DNA of 18,430 bases, from contig JALUDQ010000052.1 in the NCBI GenBank assembly GCA_027043985.1, positions 1 through 18,430 of the forward strand, written 5' to 3'. Below, piece by piece: positions 6,816 to 13,829 of this stretch. A program made the position numbers and the translations under genes. The DNA is from Desulfurococcales archaeon. GTDB lineage: Archaea; Thermoproteota; Thermoprotei_A; Sulfolobales; WANQ01. How positions within the stretch are numbered: position 1 is the stretch's first letter; the number at the start of each line of letters is the position of its first letter. The notes beneath the pieces were generated by a model that saw nothing but the letters and a program-made list of their open reading frames with translations, did no database searches and was not told the origin of the DNA.

Positions 6816-7181
6816 TTATTTCTTATTCTTCAAGTTGAGGTATTCCCGTAGCTCTTTGCAACAATATCGATGGTTTTCTCTAACACATTTATCGCTTATC
6901 CATTTGTCTATTAGTTCCTCTAGCTCAGGGTACTCATATATTATTGCACCAACAATCATTGCGGCGGTATGGCAACAGTCCATTTTTTCTAATTCCTTCA
7001 TTACTGGTATTACAAAGTTTTTTATAAAAGTCAGCCATACACTCCATTCAGGTAATTCATTAATAGATTCCCGAGGGTTCTTCTTAACGAACTCCTTTAT
7101 AAGAGCTACAAGTTTTCTCGAGCCAACGGGATGACAGCTACCTGTCTTCAAGATCTTCGATACCACTTCATGGAGTTCCAT
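6816..7181 (-). CDS. Small uncharacterised Cys/His-containing helical protein
   Basis: A 121-residue protein that I do not recognise. It is largely helical and carries potential metal ligands in clusters: C16-H17, C69-C70-H71, C99, H104, and C107-C108. There are no hydrophobic segments convincing enough for a membrane protein, although FVIPVMKEL and AAMIVGAIIYEY are apolar. The ATG is well supported by GGAGGG 6 nt upstream (minus strand, about 7188-7193). The leader contains an inverted repeat at 7202-7223 just before the ribosome binding site. The gene is in the same orientation as the HTH regulator downstream (84 nt gap, with separate promoter elements). Function unknown. Confidence 0.6.
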   Translation of the reverse strand: MELHEVVSKILKTGSCHPVGSRKLVALIKEFVKKNPRESINELPEWSVWLTFIKNFVIPVMKELEKMDCCHTAAMIVGAIIYEYPELEELIDKWISDKCVRENHRYCCKELREYLNLKNKK

Positions 7182-7201
7182 AGCTGATCCCTCCTTTTTC
7201 T

Positions 7202-7223
7202 TGAAAGAGCTGGTATTCTTTCA
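7202..7223. repeat. Inverted repeat in the leader of the 121-residue protein gene
   Basis: Perfect 7-bp arms tgaaaga (7202-7208) and tctttca (7217-7223) flank an 8-nt spacer. With one bulge the stem extends to about 10 pairs. It ends about 8 nt before the GGAGGG ribosome binding site, so a hairpin in the mRNA, or a dimeric operator in DNA, could control expression. Confidence 0.45.
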
Positions 7224-7306
7224 GAAGATTCTACACTGAAATAAGACTTTATCCTTATCGTGTTAAAAAAATATAGATTTTTAATTATTCACGCGTGATT
7301 CAATGC

Positions 7307-7642
7307 TTAGTAGAACTTCTGTATCGTTTCAACTAAATCCTCTATGATAACTTGAGTCTCACCCCCGATCTGGGAGGCTAGTTTCCTCGCTTTAACCAAT
7401 ATTCTATTAATATGGGATCCCATCCCTCTTCTAGTTATCTCTACTTCGAGTTGACCAAGTATACGGTCTAGTTCCCTTAACGTATCGTAGCAAAACCTTA
7501 ATGTGTGAGGTCTAGTGTACGCTAATATAACATGCCTTATATATGATTGAAATAAGTTATCAGCGATTCTCCTAAGTCTTTGACGCCGTACCTCAATAAT
7601 ACTCAACAAGTAGCGTTGCTTAACATCCTCTCTAGGCGACAC
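7307..7642 (-). CDS. Uncharacterised small helical protein
   Basis: A 111-residue, Arg-rich and apparently all-helical protein, with a basic segment RRQRLRRIADNLFQ near residue 20 and IIEDLVETIQKFY at the C-terminus. There is no recognisable motif and a single Cys at 51. The only start is GTG 7642, since TAA closes the frame two codons upstream. A TATA box (minus agttttaaacgtat, about 7681-7694) would give a leader of about 20 nt. It is divergent from the winged-helix gene at 7753. It could be a nucleic-acid-associated protein because of its charge, but this is weak inference. Confidence 0.6.
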   Translation of the reverse strand: MSPREDVKQRYLLSIIEVRRQRLRRIADNLFQSYIRHVILAYTRPHTLRFCYDTLRELDRILGQLEVEITRRGMGSHINRILVKARKLASQIGGETQVIIEDLVETIQKFY

Positions 7643-7680
7643 TATTAGTTAACCCAGATTAACATTGCTACCCGATTATT

Positions 7681-7730
7681 ATACGTTTAAAACTTTTTCC
7701 GCAACACTTATCTGCAGGAATTTAAAAACT
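7681..7730. promoter_or_regulatory. Divergent promoter region
   Basis: Two TATA-like elements lie back to back. Minus agttttaaacgtat (about 7681-7694) is spaced for the GTG at 7642. Plus aatttaaaaact (7719-7730) would start transcription near 7750, almost at the ATG at 7753. Confidence 0.5.
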
Positions 7731-7752
7731 CCTACGCAGAGGTCAGTAAAAT

Positions 7753-8022
7753 ATGAGTGAGGAGTTAAATACTAAGGTAAGACTAAGAGTTGTATATGAA
7801 GATCCCGACGTAGTAGTGATGATGGCTCCTAACGAGGAGGAATTAAAGAATATCTTAATAGAATTATTGAAGGAAAAACCACGGAATCTTAAGGAACTCC
7901 ACGAAATATTATCAGGTATCGCAAGCGAGGATAAGATAAGAAGAGCTCTATCAATACTCGTAGAACAAGGCAGAGTACTATCATTGCCGGATGGACGTTA
8001 CCGCATTCTCGGTATAGAGTAA
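7753..8022 (+). CDS. Small winged-helix-type protein
   Basis: An 89-residue protein. Residues about 28-87 have the layout of a winged helix: helix ELKNILIELLKE, helix NLKELHEILSG, recognition-like helix SEDKIRRALSILVEQGRV (58-75), then a wing LSLPDGRYRIL. The N-terminal 27 residues form a strand pair (KVRLRVVYEDPDVVVMMAP). It probably binds DNA or RNA, or acts as a protein-interaction wing domain. The ATG follows a TATA box at 7719-7730 by about 28 nt, so the transcript is nearly leaderless. Role unknown. Confidence 0.65.
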   Translation: MSEELNTKVRLRVVYEDPDVVVMMAPNEEELKNILIELLKEKPRNLKELHEILSGIASEDKIRRALSILVEQGRVLSLPDGRYRILGIE

Positions 8023-8244
8023 TTTTATCCTACAGCACAATAGAAATTATTTTCTAAACAATTTATGATAAGAACATTCTAACATAACACTCGACATATT
8101 TTGAACGGAGTTAAGCGAAACTTTTGGAAAAGTGTATTACTTCTATTACATGACTATAAATACTCATAGCTTACATAGAGTTCACCGAAACTAACATGGT
8201 AAGATATTAAAAGAGTCGTGGGTGAAACTATTAAATGATAAATA
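8023..8244. other. 222-bp intergenic region with an imperfect 15-bp direct repeat
   Basis: No gene is evident. It holds two related 15-mers, gagttaagcgaaact (8108-8122) and gagttcaccgaaact (8178-8192), 13/15 identical and 70 bp apart. It also holds a 6-bp inverted repeat acttttggaaaagt (8120-8133), and a TATA-like atattaaaaga (8204-8214) for the gene at 8245. No tRNA, and no C/D-box pair that I could defend. Confidence 0.4.
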
Positions 8245-8622
8245 ATGCTGGTAACAAAAGTTATAGCAGAGTTCACAGTATATGCTCTCATAGTATTTGC
8301 TTCCATGGTACTCCACGAGTTATCGCATTACATAGCGGCCAAAATCTTAAATGAGAATGGTTCAATCAAAGTGTTTTCCAAGAAGTACATATTATGGGGT
8401 TTTCGTCTTGAACTCAAAAGATATGATAAGACCCAAAGTTTTAGCGAGCTAAAACGTGAGGAAAAAGTACGCTACATGATTATAGCTATAGCACCATACT
8501 GGCTCTTAATTTGCGGTTTATTATTAATACATTATTCGCAGAGTATGGCGTGTGTTTATGCTGGTTATGTTATCTTTGTATTTCATTTAATAAATCTTCC
8601 ATTAGAATTCATTAATATCTAA
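8245..8622 (+). CDS. Mini membrane zinc-metalloprotease candidate (HELSH motif)
   Basis: A 125-residue membrane protein. TM1 (about 8-25) runs into HELSH (25-29), a textbook HExxH zinc motif within a membrane helix. Two further hydrophobic segments lie at about 75-96 and 101-120. This resembles the reduced putative peptidases of the DUF3267/M50-like type: ALAP-like AIAPYWLL follows, then a terminal helix with [13 protein letters not shown] that may supply the third ligand (N or E where families often have D). It is much shorter than site-2 proteases and has no PDZ or CBS domain. The ATG at 8245 is about 37 nt after a TATA element. It is convergent with the next gene with a 4-bp overlap. Activity is plausible but not shown. 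Confidence 0.65.
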   Translation: MLVTKVIAEFTVYALIVFASMVLHELSHYIAAKILNENGSIKVFSKKYILWGFRLELKRYDKTQSFSELKREEKVRYMIIAIAPYWLLICGLLLIHYSQSMACVYAGYVIFVFHLINLPLEFINI

Positions 8623-9314
8623 TTAGCTTTCTCTAATAGCCTTAGTATTTCCCTATAATTTCGCGGACTACCAGTCTTCTTTGCCCTATTATTAATGATT
8701 ATTAATGGTAATGATCCATTGGAGTGTTTCTCAAAGTATTTTTGATGCATGTCGACATCAATTATTTCTATATAGATCTTATTGACTCTTGAAGCAATAT
8801 GGGAGAACATGTGACACGCCTTAACACACGGTATACCAGGGACAACAAATATAGCAATATTTATCTCTCTTTCAACCTTCTCCTCGAGTTCTTTCAATAC
8901 TTCTCTAGGTACTTCGGATTCTAAGGTACCATTTGCTAGCCCCAATATTTCGCCAAAAACATAGGATAGGAGACCAGACATATCGCCATATATTCTTATT
9001 CTTCCATTAAATAGTCCATATATAATTGTGATAGGGTACAGCTCTTTTACACCACTAGGTAGACCTTCATTTTCTCTTATGTTGACAATATGATTGAACT
9101 CCTTTAATATTTTTACTATATTATCAGGTTTTCTATCCTTATAAACTAATACCACATCAACTTTACCACTGTGCTTTTTTACTAGTTCTCTAAGTTTACC
9201 AAATGAAGGAATACCTAGCATGCCTAGAATTAAGTCAATAACAACTTCCTCCAAACCTCTCCCCAATTTTTGATTAAGACATAAGATTAATAGATTATAT
9301 TGAAAAACAAGCAT
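8619..9314 (-). CDS. Protein disulfide oxidoreductase-like protein, two thioredoxin folds, CxxxC in the second
   Basis: A 231-residue protein with the size and organisation of archaeal/thermophilic PDO (glutaredoxin-like, two tandem thioredoxin folds). Domain 1 (about 25-110) has the strand VDVVLVYKD and the cis-Pro-like [10 protein letters not shown] but no active-site cysteines. Domain 2 (about 150-230) has [18 protein letters not shown] with C163 and C167 in CVKAC, and SLPLIIINN as the cis-Pro turn. Classical PDO has CxxC in both halves (CPYC type in the second), so this paralogue has lost one site and altered the other by one residue. ATG 9314 is the first start; residues 1-20 look atypical, so a later start is possible. 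It is divergent from the cyclo-ligase gene. The family call is good; a redox role is uncertain. Confidence 0.7.
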   Translation of the reverse strand: MLVFQYNLLILCLNQKLGRGLEEVVIDLILGMLGIPSFGKLRELVKKHSGKVDVVLVYKDRKPDNIVKILKEFNHIVNIRENEGLPSGVKELYPITIIYGLFNGRIRIYGDMSGLLSYVFGEILGLANGTLESEVPREVLKELEEKVEREINIAIFVVPGIPCVKACHMFSHIASRVNKIYIEIIDVDMHQKYFEKHSNGSLPLIIINNRAKKTGSPRNYREILRLLEKAN

Positions 9315-9328
9315 TAGGGACCATAATA

Positions 9329-10072
9329 TTGCAAGATAAAAACAATGTAAAGGAGCTGAAAAAGAAAATTAGAGAATATATCTGGAACCTATTGGAAGAG
9401 AAAAATATTGCGCGTTTCCCCAGGCCCGTACATGGGAGAATACCTAATTTTGTCGGAGCCGAAAGAGCAGCCTACAATTTATCTCAAATACCTATTTGGC
9501 GTAGGTCTAGAGTAGTTAAAGTGAATCCGGATGCCCCCCAGCAACCAGTAAGGCTACAAGCACTATTGCAAGGTAAGATCCTTATAATGCCTACTCCAAA
9601 AATCAGGAAAGGATTCATCCTACTTGATCCAAAAACCATACCGCAAAACATGATGAGAAAGGCTTCAACTATTAAAGGGGCATTTATTTTAGGAAAATTA
9701 TTCAATAGAGAAAGAATCTTAGAATTACCGAAAATAGACTTTATAGTTACTGGTAGTGTAGCAGTCGATAGATATGGTTCACGTATCGGTAAGGGAGGAG
9801 GATACGCTGAACTAGAATACGCTATATTACGAGAAATAGGTAAGATTAATGAAAACACGTCAGTAGTTACAACAATACATGATCTTCAATTATTAGATAA
9901 AAAACTTCCAAGAGAAGTACATGATCTCCCAGTCGACATAATAGTAACGCCTACACATACAATTAAAACGATTAAACCTCATCCCAAGCCGAAAGGAATT
10001 TACTGGGAACTATTAGATAAGGAAAAGATAAATAGTATACCCATACTACAATGGCTATATAATAGAAGATAA
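9329..10072 (+). CDS. 5-formyltetrahydrofolate cyclo-ligase family protein
   Basis: A 247-residue member of the 5-FTHF cyclo-ligase (MTHFS) family. The signature is [18 protein letters not shown] (about 147-164), corresponding to the R-x-G-x-G-x-G-YYD ATP/phosphate loop in which the usual aromatic/Asp pair is YAELEY. Earlier, [20 protein letters not shown] (64-83) and [13 protein letters not shown] (88-100) match the archaeal subgroup. Canonical enzymes convert 5-formyl-THF to methenyl-THF with ATP. In archaea that use other C1 carriers the substrate is not settled. Start TTG 9329: the frame runs upstream without another usable start. Family certain; exact reaction not. Confidence 0.8.
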   Translation: MQDKNNVKELKKKIREYIWNLLEEKNIARFPRPVHGRIPNFVGAERAAYNLSQIPIWRRSRVVKVNPDAPQQPVRLQALLQGKILIMPTPKIRKGFILLDPKTIPQNMMRKASTIKGAFILGKLFNRERILELPKIDFIVTGSVAVDRYGSRIGKGGGYAELEYAILREIGKINENTSVVTTIHDLQLLDKKLPREVHDLPVDIIVTPTHTIKTIKPHPKPKGIYWELLDKEKINSIPILQWLYNRR

Positions 10073-10086
10073 TGGTGAATATAGCC

Positions 10087-10126
10087 ATATATAAATTTAG
10101 GGTATAATACTGGTTACAAGTATTAT
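10087..10126. repeat. Strong TATA-like element followed by an 8-bp inverted repeat
   Basis: The 108-bp gap after the cyclo-ligase gene contains atatataaattt (10087-10098). Then come perfect arms ataatact (10104-10111) and agtattat (10119-10126) around the 7-nt loop ggttaca. No T-run follows, so a classic terminator is unlikely. The hairpin would begin near the predicted transcription start (about 10119), making an operator or a structured 5' end more likely. Confidence 0.45.
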
Positions 10127-10180
10127 CGTTCTCGGTTAATAATCTGATATAGAGTACTTCTTAACTAGGACTGTATCAAA

Positions 10181-10450
10181 GTGTTAGAATATCCTCTCTC
10201 AATACTAGAATTAATAGTGTACGTATCGGCTACAATAATGATTTTAGTAGGTGTAGTATTAAGAAGGCGTCATATGATTGTATGGTCTTTTGCATTAGTC
10301 TTAGTAAACGTTATACTGTATGCTAAAACCTATACTATCTCAGCCTATGTGTCATCTACACTATTATTACTTGGCTCTACATCCCTTCTTACAATGATAT
10401 TTACTAGTCTAATTACGTATATGTTAGATCGTGGCATGGTTGGAAAATAG
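10181..10450 (+). CDS. Small three-helix membrane protein
   Basis: An 89-residue very hydrophobic protein with likely TM segments at about 8-26, 32-48 and 54-80, separated by a basic RRRH loop after the first. There is no Cys and no catalytic motif. The GTG start at 10181 fits a TATA-like gatatag about 30 nt upstream. It ends 2 nt before the 3' end of the convergent upp gene. I do not recognise a family. It could be a subunit of a membrane complex, but nothing in the neighbourhood supports one. Confidence 0.55.
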   Translation: MLEYPLSILELIVYVSATIMILVGVVLRRRHMIVWSFALVLVNVILYAKTYTISAYVSSTLLLLGSTSLLTMIFTSLITYMLDRGMVGK

Positions 10451-10452
10451 CT

Positions 10453-11118
10453 TTAGGTTCCAAAAACTCTATCACCTGCATCACCTAAGCCAGGCACTAT
10501 ATATCCTCTTTCATCAAGTTTTTCATCTACTGCGAGCAGATAGAATTCTATATTTTCTGCCTTGCTTAATATGCGGTCTATTGCGTAAGGCGTAGCTATT
10601 ATCCCCACAATAATTATTTTCGAGGGATTGTATACCAGTATTTCATCAAGTACTCTTATGATGGTTGAACCAGTTGCTATCATAGGGTCAATTATTACGA
10701 CTATAGAGTTATTATCTATTCTTGGTAGCTTCTTATAACTTAATTCTATGTCAAAACGTATACCTTTTTCATCCGTTTTTATGGATTCTTCAATTCTCCT
10801 TGCAACAATAAGACCCATCTTGGCCTCCGGATAAGCCTTTAGCATACCCCATGCAAGTGGTATTGAAGCTCTCAATATTGGTATCAAGATCATCTTATCT
10901 CTATTCGTTATAGAAATACCTTTAACCTCAACATTTAATGGGGTGGTTATTCTCTTTTCAACTACTGGCAGTGACTTACTCATTTCAACTCCGATAAGAA
11001 AACCTAGTTCCTCGAGAACACTTCTGAAAACAAGATAAGATGTATTTTTGTCTCTTAGAATCGTGAGTTTCTCACTAATATAAGGATTCTCTAATATGTG
11101 AACTTTCTTTGCCTCCAC
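10453..11118 (-). CDS. upp: Uracil phosphoribosyltransferase
   Basis: Converts uracil and PRPP to UMP in pyrimidine salvage. The 221-residue length is typical. Diagnostic blocks are ILRASIPLAWGML (81-93), the PRPP loop VVIIDPMIATGSTI (140-153) and the uracil-binding C-terminus DERGYIVPGLGDAGDRVFGT (202-221). The start is GTG 11118; a TATA element (minus atttaaataac, about 11150-11160) would give a leader of about 12 nt. It lies 72 nt downstream of an HD-domain gene on the same strand, a suggestive nucleotide-salvage pairing. Confident. Confidence 0.95.
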   Translation of the reverse strand: MEAKKVHILENPYISEKLTILRDKNTSYLVFRSVLEELGFLIGVEMSKSLPVVEKRITTPLNVEVKGISITNRDKMILIPILRASIPLAWGMLKAYPEAKMGLIVARRIEESIKTDEKGIRFDIELSYKKLPRIDNNSIVVIIDPMIATGSTIIRVLDEILVYNPSKIIIVGIIATPYAIDRILSKAENIEFYLLAVDEKLDERGYIVPGLGDAGDRVFGT

Positions 11119-11149
11119 TAAGTACCCGCACTAATGTTTAAGCAGCTTT

Positions 11150-11160
11150 GTTATTTAAAT
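11150..11160 (-). promoter_or_regulatory. TATA box for upp
   Basis: The minus-strand atttaaataac lies in the 72-bp gap after the HD-domain gene. A start about 26 nt downstream (about 11130) precedes GTG 11118 by about 12 nt, so upp may be transcribed on its own. Confidence 0.45.
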
Positions 11161-11190
11161 ATTAATCTCTTAATCCTAATAACCGTTATA

Positions 11191-11754
11191 TTATACACTA
11201 TTGAATATTTTCACAATTGTTTCTTCTGCTTCTGGAATTTTTTCTCTTGCTAGTTTCAATGCTTTTTCTCTAGTACTATCAAGTATACGCTTTACATTAG
11301 TATAACCTAGACTGTAATATCTCATTGCTTGAGCAGCCGTGGCCGTTAAATCCGATAATTTAACAATTAATGCCTCAATGCTTTCTCCTTTAACGTACTC
11401 ACTATGAATTTGAACAATATAATCTACTCCTATAAACTCGTTAAGAGACTGTATTTCTACTTCCTCTTTTAGTCTACCTATGTATTTTTGCATATATTTT
11501 ATTATATCGCCTATAAAGGCTTCCGGAAGATCGTGTATTAAAGCCATAGATAGTAGTTTTCCTAGATCTAACCGTATTCCTTTCTTTTCTAAATCTAAAG
11601 CTATTACCAATGATGTTAAGGCAACCTCATACGAGTGTTGTGCTACATCTTCGGCAATAGCCTTGGGCACGCCTTCTATAACCCACCCCTGTCTAGGCAT
11701 ATTTTTTAGTGAACTAATAGCTTTATATAAGGCCTTAATGTTTTCCTCATTCAT
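11191..11754 (-). CDS. HD-domain nucleotide phosphohydrolase (YfbR/HDDC2-like)
   Basis: A 187-residue HD-domain protein. Metal ligands are H40 (in AEDVAQHSYEVA), H74-D75 (ALIHDLPEAFIGD) and D135 (KLSDLTATA). R21, W24 and E78 match the YfbR/HDDC2 group, whose bacterial YfbR removes phosphate from deoxyribonucleoside 5'-monophosphates. Substrate selectivity here is inferred from family. The ATG is supported by GAGGT 8 nt upstream on the minus strand. Next to upp it fits a dNMP/NMP turnover and salvage theme. Family confident; substrate moderate. Confidence 0.85.
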   Translation of the reverse strand: MNEENIKALYKAISSLKNMPRQGWVIEGVPKAIAEDVAQHSYEVALTSLVIALDLEKKGIRLDLGKLLSMALIHDLPEAFIGDIIKYMQKYIGRLKEEVEIQSLNEFIGVDYIVQIHSEYVKGESIEALIVKLSDLTATAAQAMRYYSLGYTNVKRILDSTREKALKLAREKIPEAEETIVKIFNSV

Positions 11755-11796
11755 TCTCCATTACCTCGTTTTATGCTAAGTAGATAGTAGATTAGT

Positions 11797-11846
11797 GTTA
11801 CTTAAAATGATTAATGTAGCTAGTAATCTATGTAATAATGTGAGGT
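11797..11846 (+). promoter_or_regulatory. Promoter and Shine-Dalgarno of the Sua5/YrdC gene
   Basis: TATA-like gttacttaaaatg (11797-11809) would start transcription near 11829. GAGGT at 11842-11846 then lies 8 nt before ATG 11855. Confidence 0.5.
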
Positions 11847-11854
11847 AGGGCTTC

Positions 11855-12508
11855 ATGGTGAAAGTGTTTAAAGTGTCACAAGATAATCCTCAAAGGAACA
11901 TAATTGATTACGTGATCAACGTATTAAGAAAAGGTGGAATAGCAGTCTATCCAACTGATACTGTTTACGGTGTTGGAGGAGACCCTTTTAACGAAGATGT
12001 TGTAGAAAGAATATTCTCGATAAAGAAACGAGGTGATAAACCATTACCACTACTTGTCTCTTCTATCAAAGATGTAATGGAGATAGCATACGTCTCGGAT
12101 ACAGCTCTTCAATTAATGGAGAATTTCTGGCCAGGGCCTCTCACACTAATACTTCCCGTAAAGAAGAAGTTTCCGTTCAAGATAACTTTTGGTACGGGAA
12201 AGATAGGAGTACGTATGCCTAATCATAAAATACCATTACTATTGGCTGAAGGGCTGGGGGGAGCAATTATAGGTACTAGTGCTAATATTTCAGGTCATCC
12301 TGCACCGCGTAGTGCTGAGGAAGCGTTAAGGGAGCTAGATGATCTCGTTGATATAGTACTTGATGCAGGGCCAACGCCCGGTGGTGTTCCTTCTACTGTA
12401 GTCGAAATAATAAATGGAGAGATAAGGATATTGCGTGAAGGCCCTATAACTCTCAAAGACTTAATGAGTGTATTAAGAAAACATAGTTTAGCCGAAAATA
12501 ATACTTGA
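11855..12508 (+). CDS. Threonylcarbamoyl-AMP synthase (Sua5/YrdC family)
   Basis: First enzyme of t6A tRNA modification: L-threonine, bicarbonate and ATP give threonylcarbamoyl-AMP, which Kae1/KEOPS uses on tRNAs that read ANN codons. The YrdC domain fills the protein: GGIAVYPTDTVYGVGGD (27-43), KKRGDKPLPLLV (57-68) with the KxR nucleotide motif, and GTSANISGHPAPRS (140-153) with S142/N144. At 217 residues it is the short YrdC type without the C-terminal Sua5 extension of about 130 residues. The ATG has GAGGT 8 nt upstream. Convergent with the cupin gene, 9 nt apart. Confident. Confidence 0.93.
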   Translation: MVKVFKVSQDNPQRNIIDYVINVLRKGGIAVYPTDTVYGVGGDPFNEDVVERIFSIKKRGDKPLPLLVSSIKDVMEIAYVSDTALQLMENFWPGPLTLILPVKKKFPFKITFGTGKIGVRMPNHKIPLLLAEGLGGAIIGTSANISGHPAPRSAEEALRELDDLVDIVLDAGPTPGGVPSTVVEIINGEIRILREGPITLKDLMSVLRKHSLAENNT

Positions 12509-12517
12509 TCCACGAGT

Positions 12518-12868
12518 TTATTTTCTAGACTTCAAGGGTATTACGCAAATGAACTTCAAAAAGGTTTTCCCCGTATTCCAGTACTCATGTACTATATCTG
12601 GTGGTATGAAGACCACGTAGCCTGGTTTAACAACATAATTATTATCGCCTATACGTATACGTCCCTCTCCCTCTAATACAAAGATCTCATGCTCCCATGG
12701 ATGCTTATGTGCTGGAATATGGCCCCCGGGCTCTACTTCAAATAACCTCATAGCGAAATTAGGTGCTCCATCCCTTTCAGATATCAACCATCTAATCCAT
12801 GTACCATTAGCATTTTCTACTCTTTCCTTCTCCACTTGAGTGTAATGCACTACTTTCTCTCTCACCAT
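12518..12868 (-). CDS. Small single-domain cupin
   Basis: A 116-residue beta-barrel protein. Cupin motif 1 is at GGHIPAHKHPWEHEIFVLEGEG (48-69) with H54, H56 and E61 as metal ligands. Motif 2 is at PDIVHEYWN (90-98) with H94. All four ligands are present, so it should bind a divalent metal. Such small cupins are sugar isomerases, dioxygenase-like enzymes or ligand-binding proteins, and nothing here decides among them. ATG 12868 has GGAG 7 nt upstream. It lies 50 nt downstream of the EamA transporter gene and may be co-transcribed. Confidence 0.85.
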   Translation of the reverse strand: MVREKVVHYTQVEKERVENANGTWIRWLISERDGAPNFAMRLFEVEPGGHIPAHKHPWEHEIFVLEGEGRIRIGDNNYVVKPGYVVFIPPDIVHEYWNTGKTFLKFICVIPLKSRK

Positions 12869-12918
12869 AACTTATCTCCATAACTTTACTTTACGCTGTA
12901 GTATTTGTATCTAGCTTT

Positions 12919-13776
12919 TCACTTAAAATATAGCACTATGAATATTCCTATTAATGTAATAGCAATATAGATATATGATTGTATAGGCAATACCTCACCT
13001 AATATAATTGCCGCTAATATACTAGCGCCAATGGGTTCACCTAGTACTGTAGCTGTGATTATAGACGCCTTAATATACCTTAACAAATAATTCAATATAC
13101 TATGTCCTCCCAGCATAGGTACAACGGCTAGTAATACAAAGTATATCCACGTAGAGGTATCATATTTTACTAAATTGTATCCTAGCAAGATGGAGGTTAA
13201 TAGTAAAACTATTGAGGCAGAAGTATACGTTATACTCGTATAGGTTATCATACTAGTTTCTTGACGAATAATTCTACCTATAACGAAATATATTGCAGCA
13301 GTAAAAGCCCCCACTAATGCTAATACGAGTCCCAATATAGTATTTGATGTATATGATACGGGGTTATCATTTATTGTTGAAAAAGATAGTGCTGATGCAC
13401 CAATAAAGGCTATTGTAATGCCTATCCATTGGATGATTTCTATCTTTTCCTTTAAAATAAAATGCTCTATTAATGCGGTTATCAGTGGGTACGTTACTAC
13501 AAGTGTAACACTAACTGCGACAGTTAGTAAGAAAAGAGACTCCATCCAGGTAGCAAAATGTATTGCTAAAGACGCACCAGATACTATTGACAATAGGACG
13601 GTCTTCTTATTCAATGATACAAGTTCTCTCAGCTTATTGGATAATACTGATATGGATAAAGTGATTATGGTTGAGAAAATAAGCCTCCATGTAGCACACA
13701 CTACTCCTGGCGCGTTAGCCAATCGAACAAATATGGAAGCCCAGGAGACATTAAAAACAGCAATAAAGATTAGCAT
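12919..13776 (-). CDS. EamA/DMT-family transporter, ten TM segments
   Basis: A 285-residue membrane protein of the drug/metabolite transporter superfamily with two EamA repeats. The first has SWASIFVRLANAPGVVCATWR near TM1-TM2. The second begins near residue 143 with VLALVGAFTAAIYFVIGR and ends with LGEPIGASILAAIILGEVLPIQ, the EamA signature (GEx-P around 243-260). DMT proteins export or exchange small metabolites; the substrate is not predictable. ATG 13776 begins just before TM1; an upstream in-frame extension has no ATG, GTG or TTG before a stop. A TATA-like gattaattaaac (minus, about 13815-13828) lies upstream. Same strand as the thioredoxin gene upstream. Confidence 0.85.
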   Translation of the reverse strand: MLIFIAVFNVSWASIFVRLANAPGVVCATWRLIFSTIITLSISVLSNKLRELVSLNKKTVLLSIVSGASLAIHFATWMESLFLLTVAVSVTLVVTYPLITALIEHFILKEKIEIIQWIGITIAFIGASALSFSTINDNPVSYTSNTILGLVLALVGAFTAAIYFVIGRIIRQETSMITYTSITYTSASIVLLLTSILLGYNLVKYDTSTWIYFVLLAVVPMLGGHSILNYLLRYIKASIITATVLGEPIGASILAAIILGEVLPIQSYIYIAITLIGIFIVLYFK

Positions 13777-13829
13777 ATAGGCTGTTTTCTCATTAATGGA
13801 TTACACCTAGACTGTTTAATTAATCTTTT

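Noticed and set aside
8108..8192. CRISPR remnant
   Set aside because: Only two imperfect copies, identity stops at 15 bp, and no third unit or cas gene nearby.
8023..8244. C/D-box small RNA
   Set aside because: Only partial box C-like atgataa strings; no matching D box at a suitable distance.
8235..8360. ATG 8235 as start of a gene in another frame
   Set aside because: The frame gives a low-complexity peptide that soon stops, whereas ATG 8245 opens the HELSH membrane protein.
10104..10126. Intrinsic terminator of the cyclo-ligase gene
   Set aside because: The hairpin is AT-rich and not followed by a T-run.
13418..13780. Plus-strand frame opposite the EamA gene
   Set aside because: Shadow frame; the minus strand encodes a clear ten-TM transporter.
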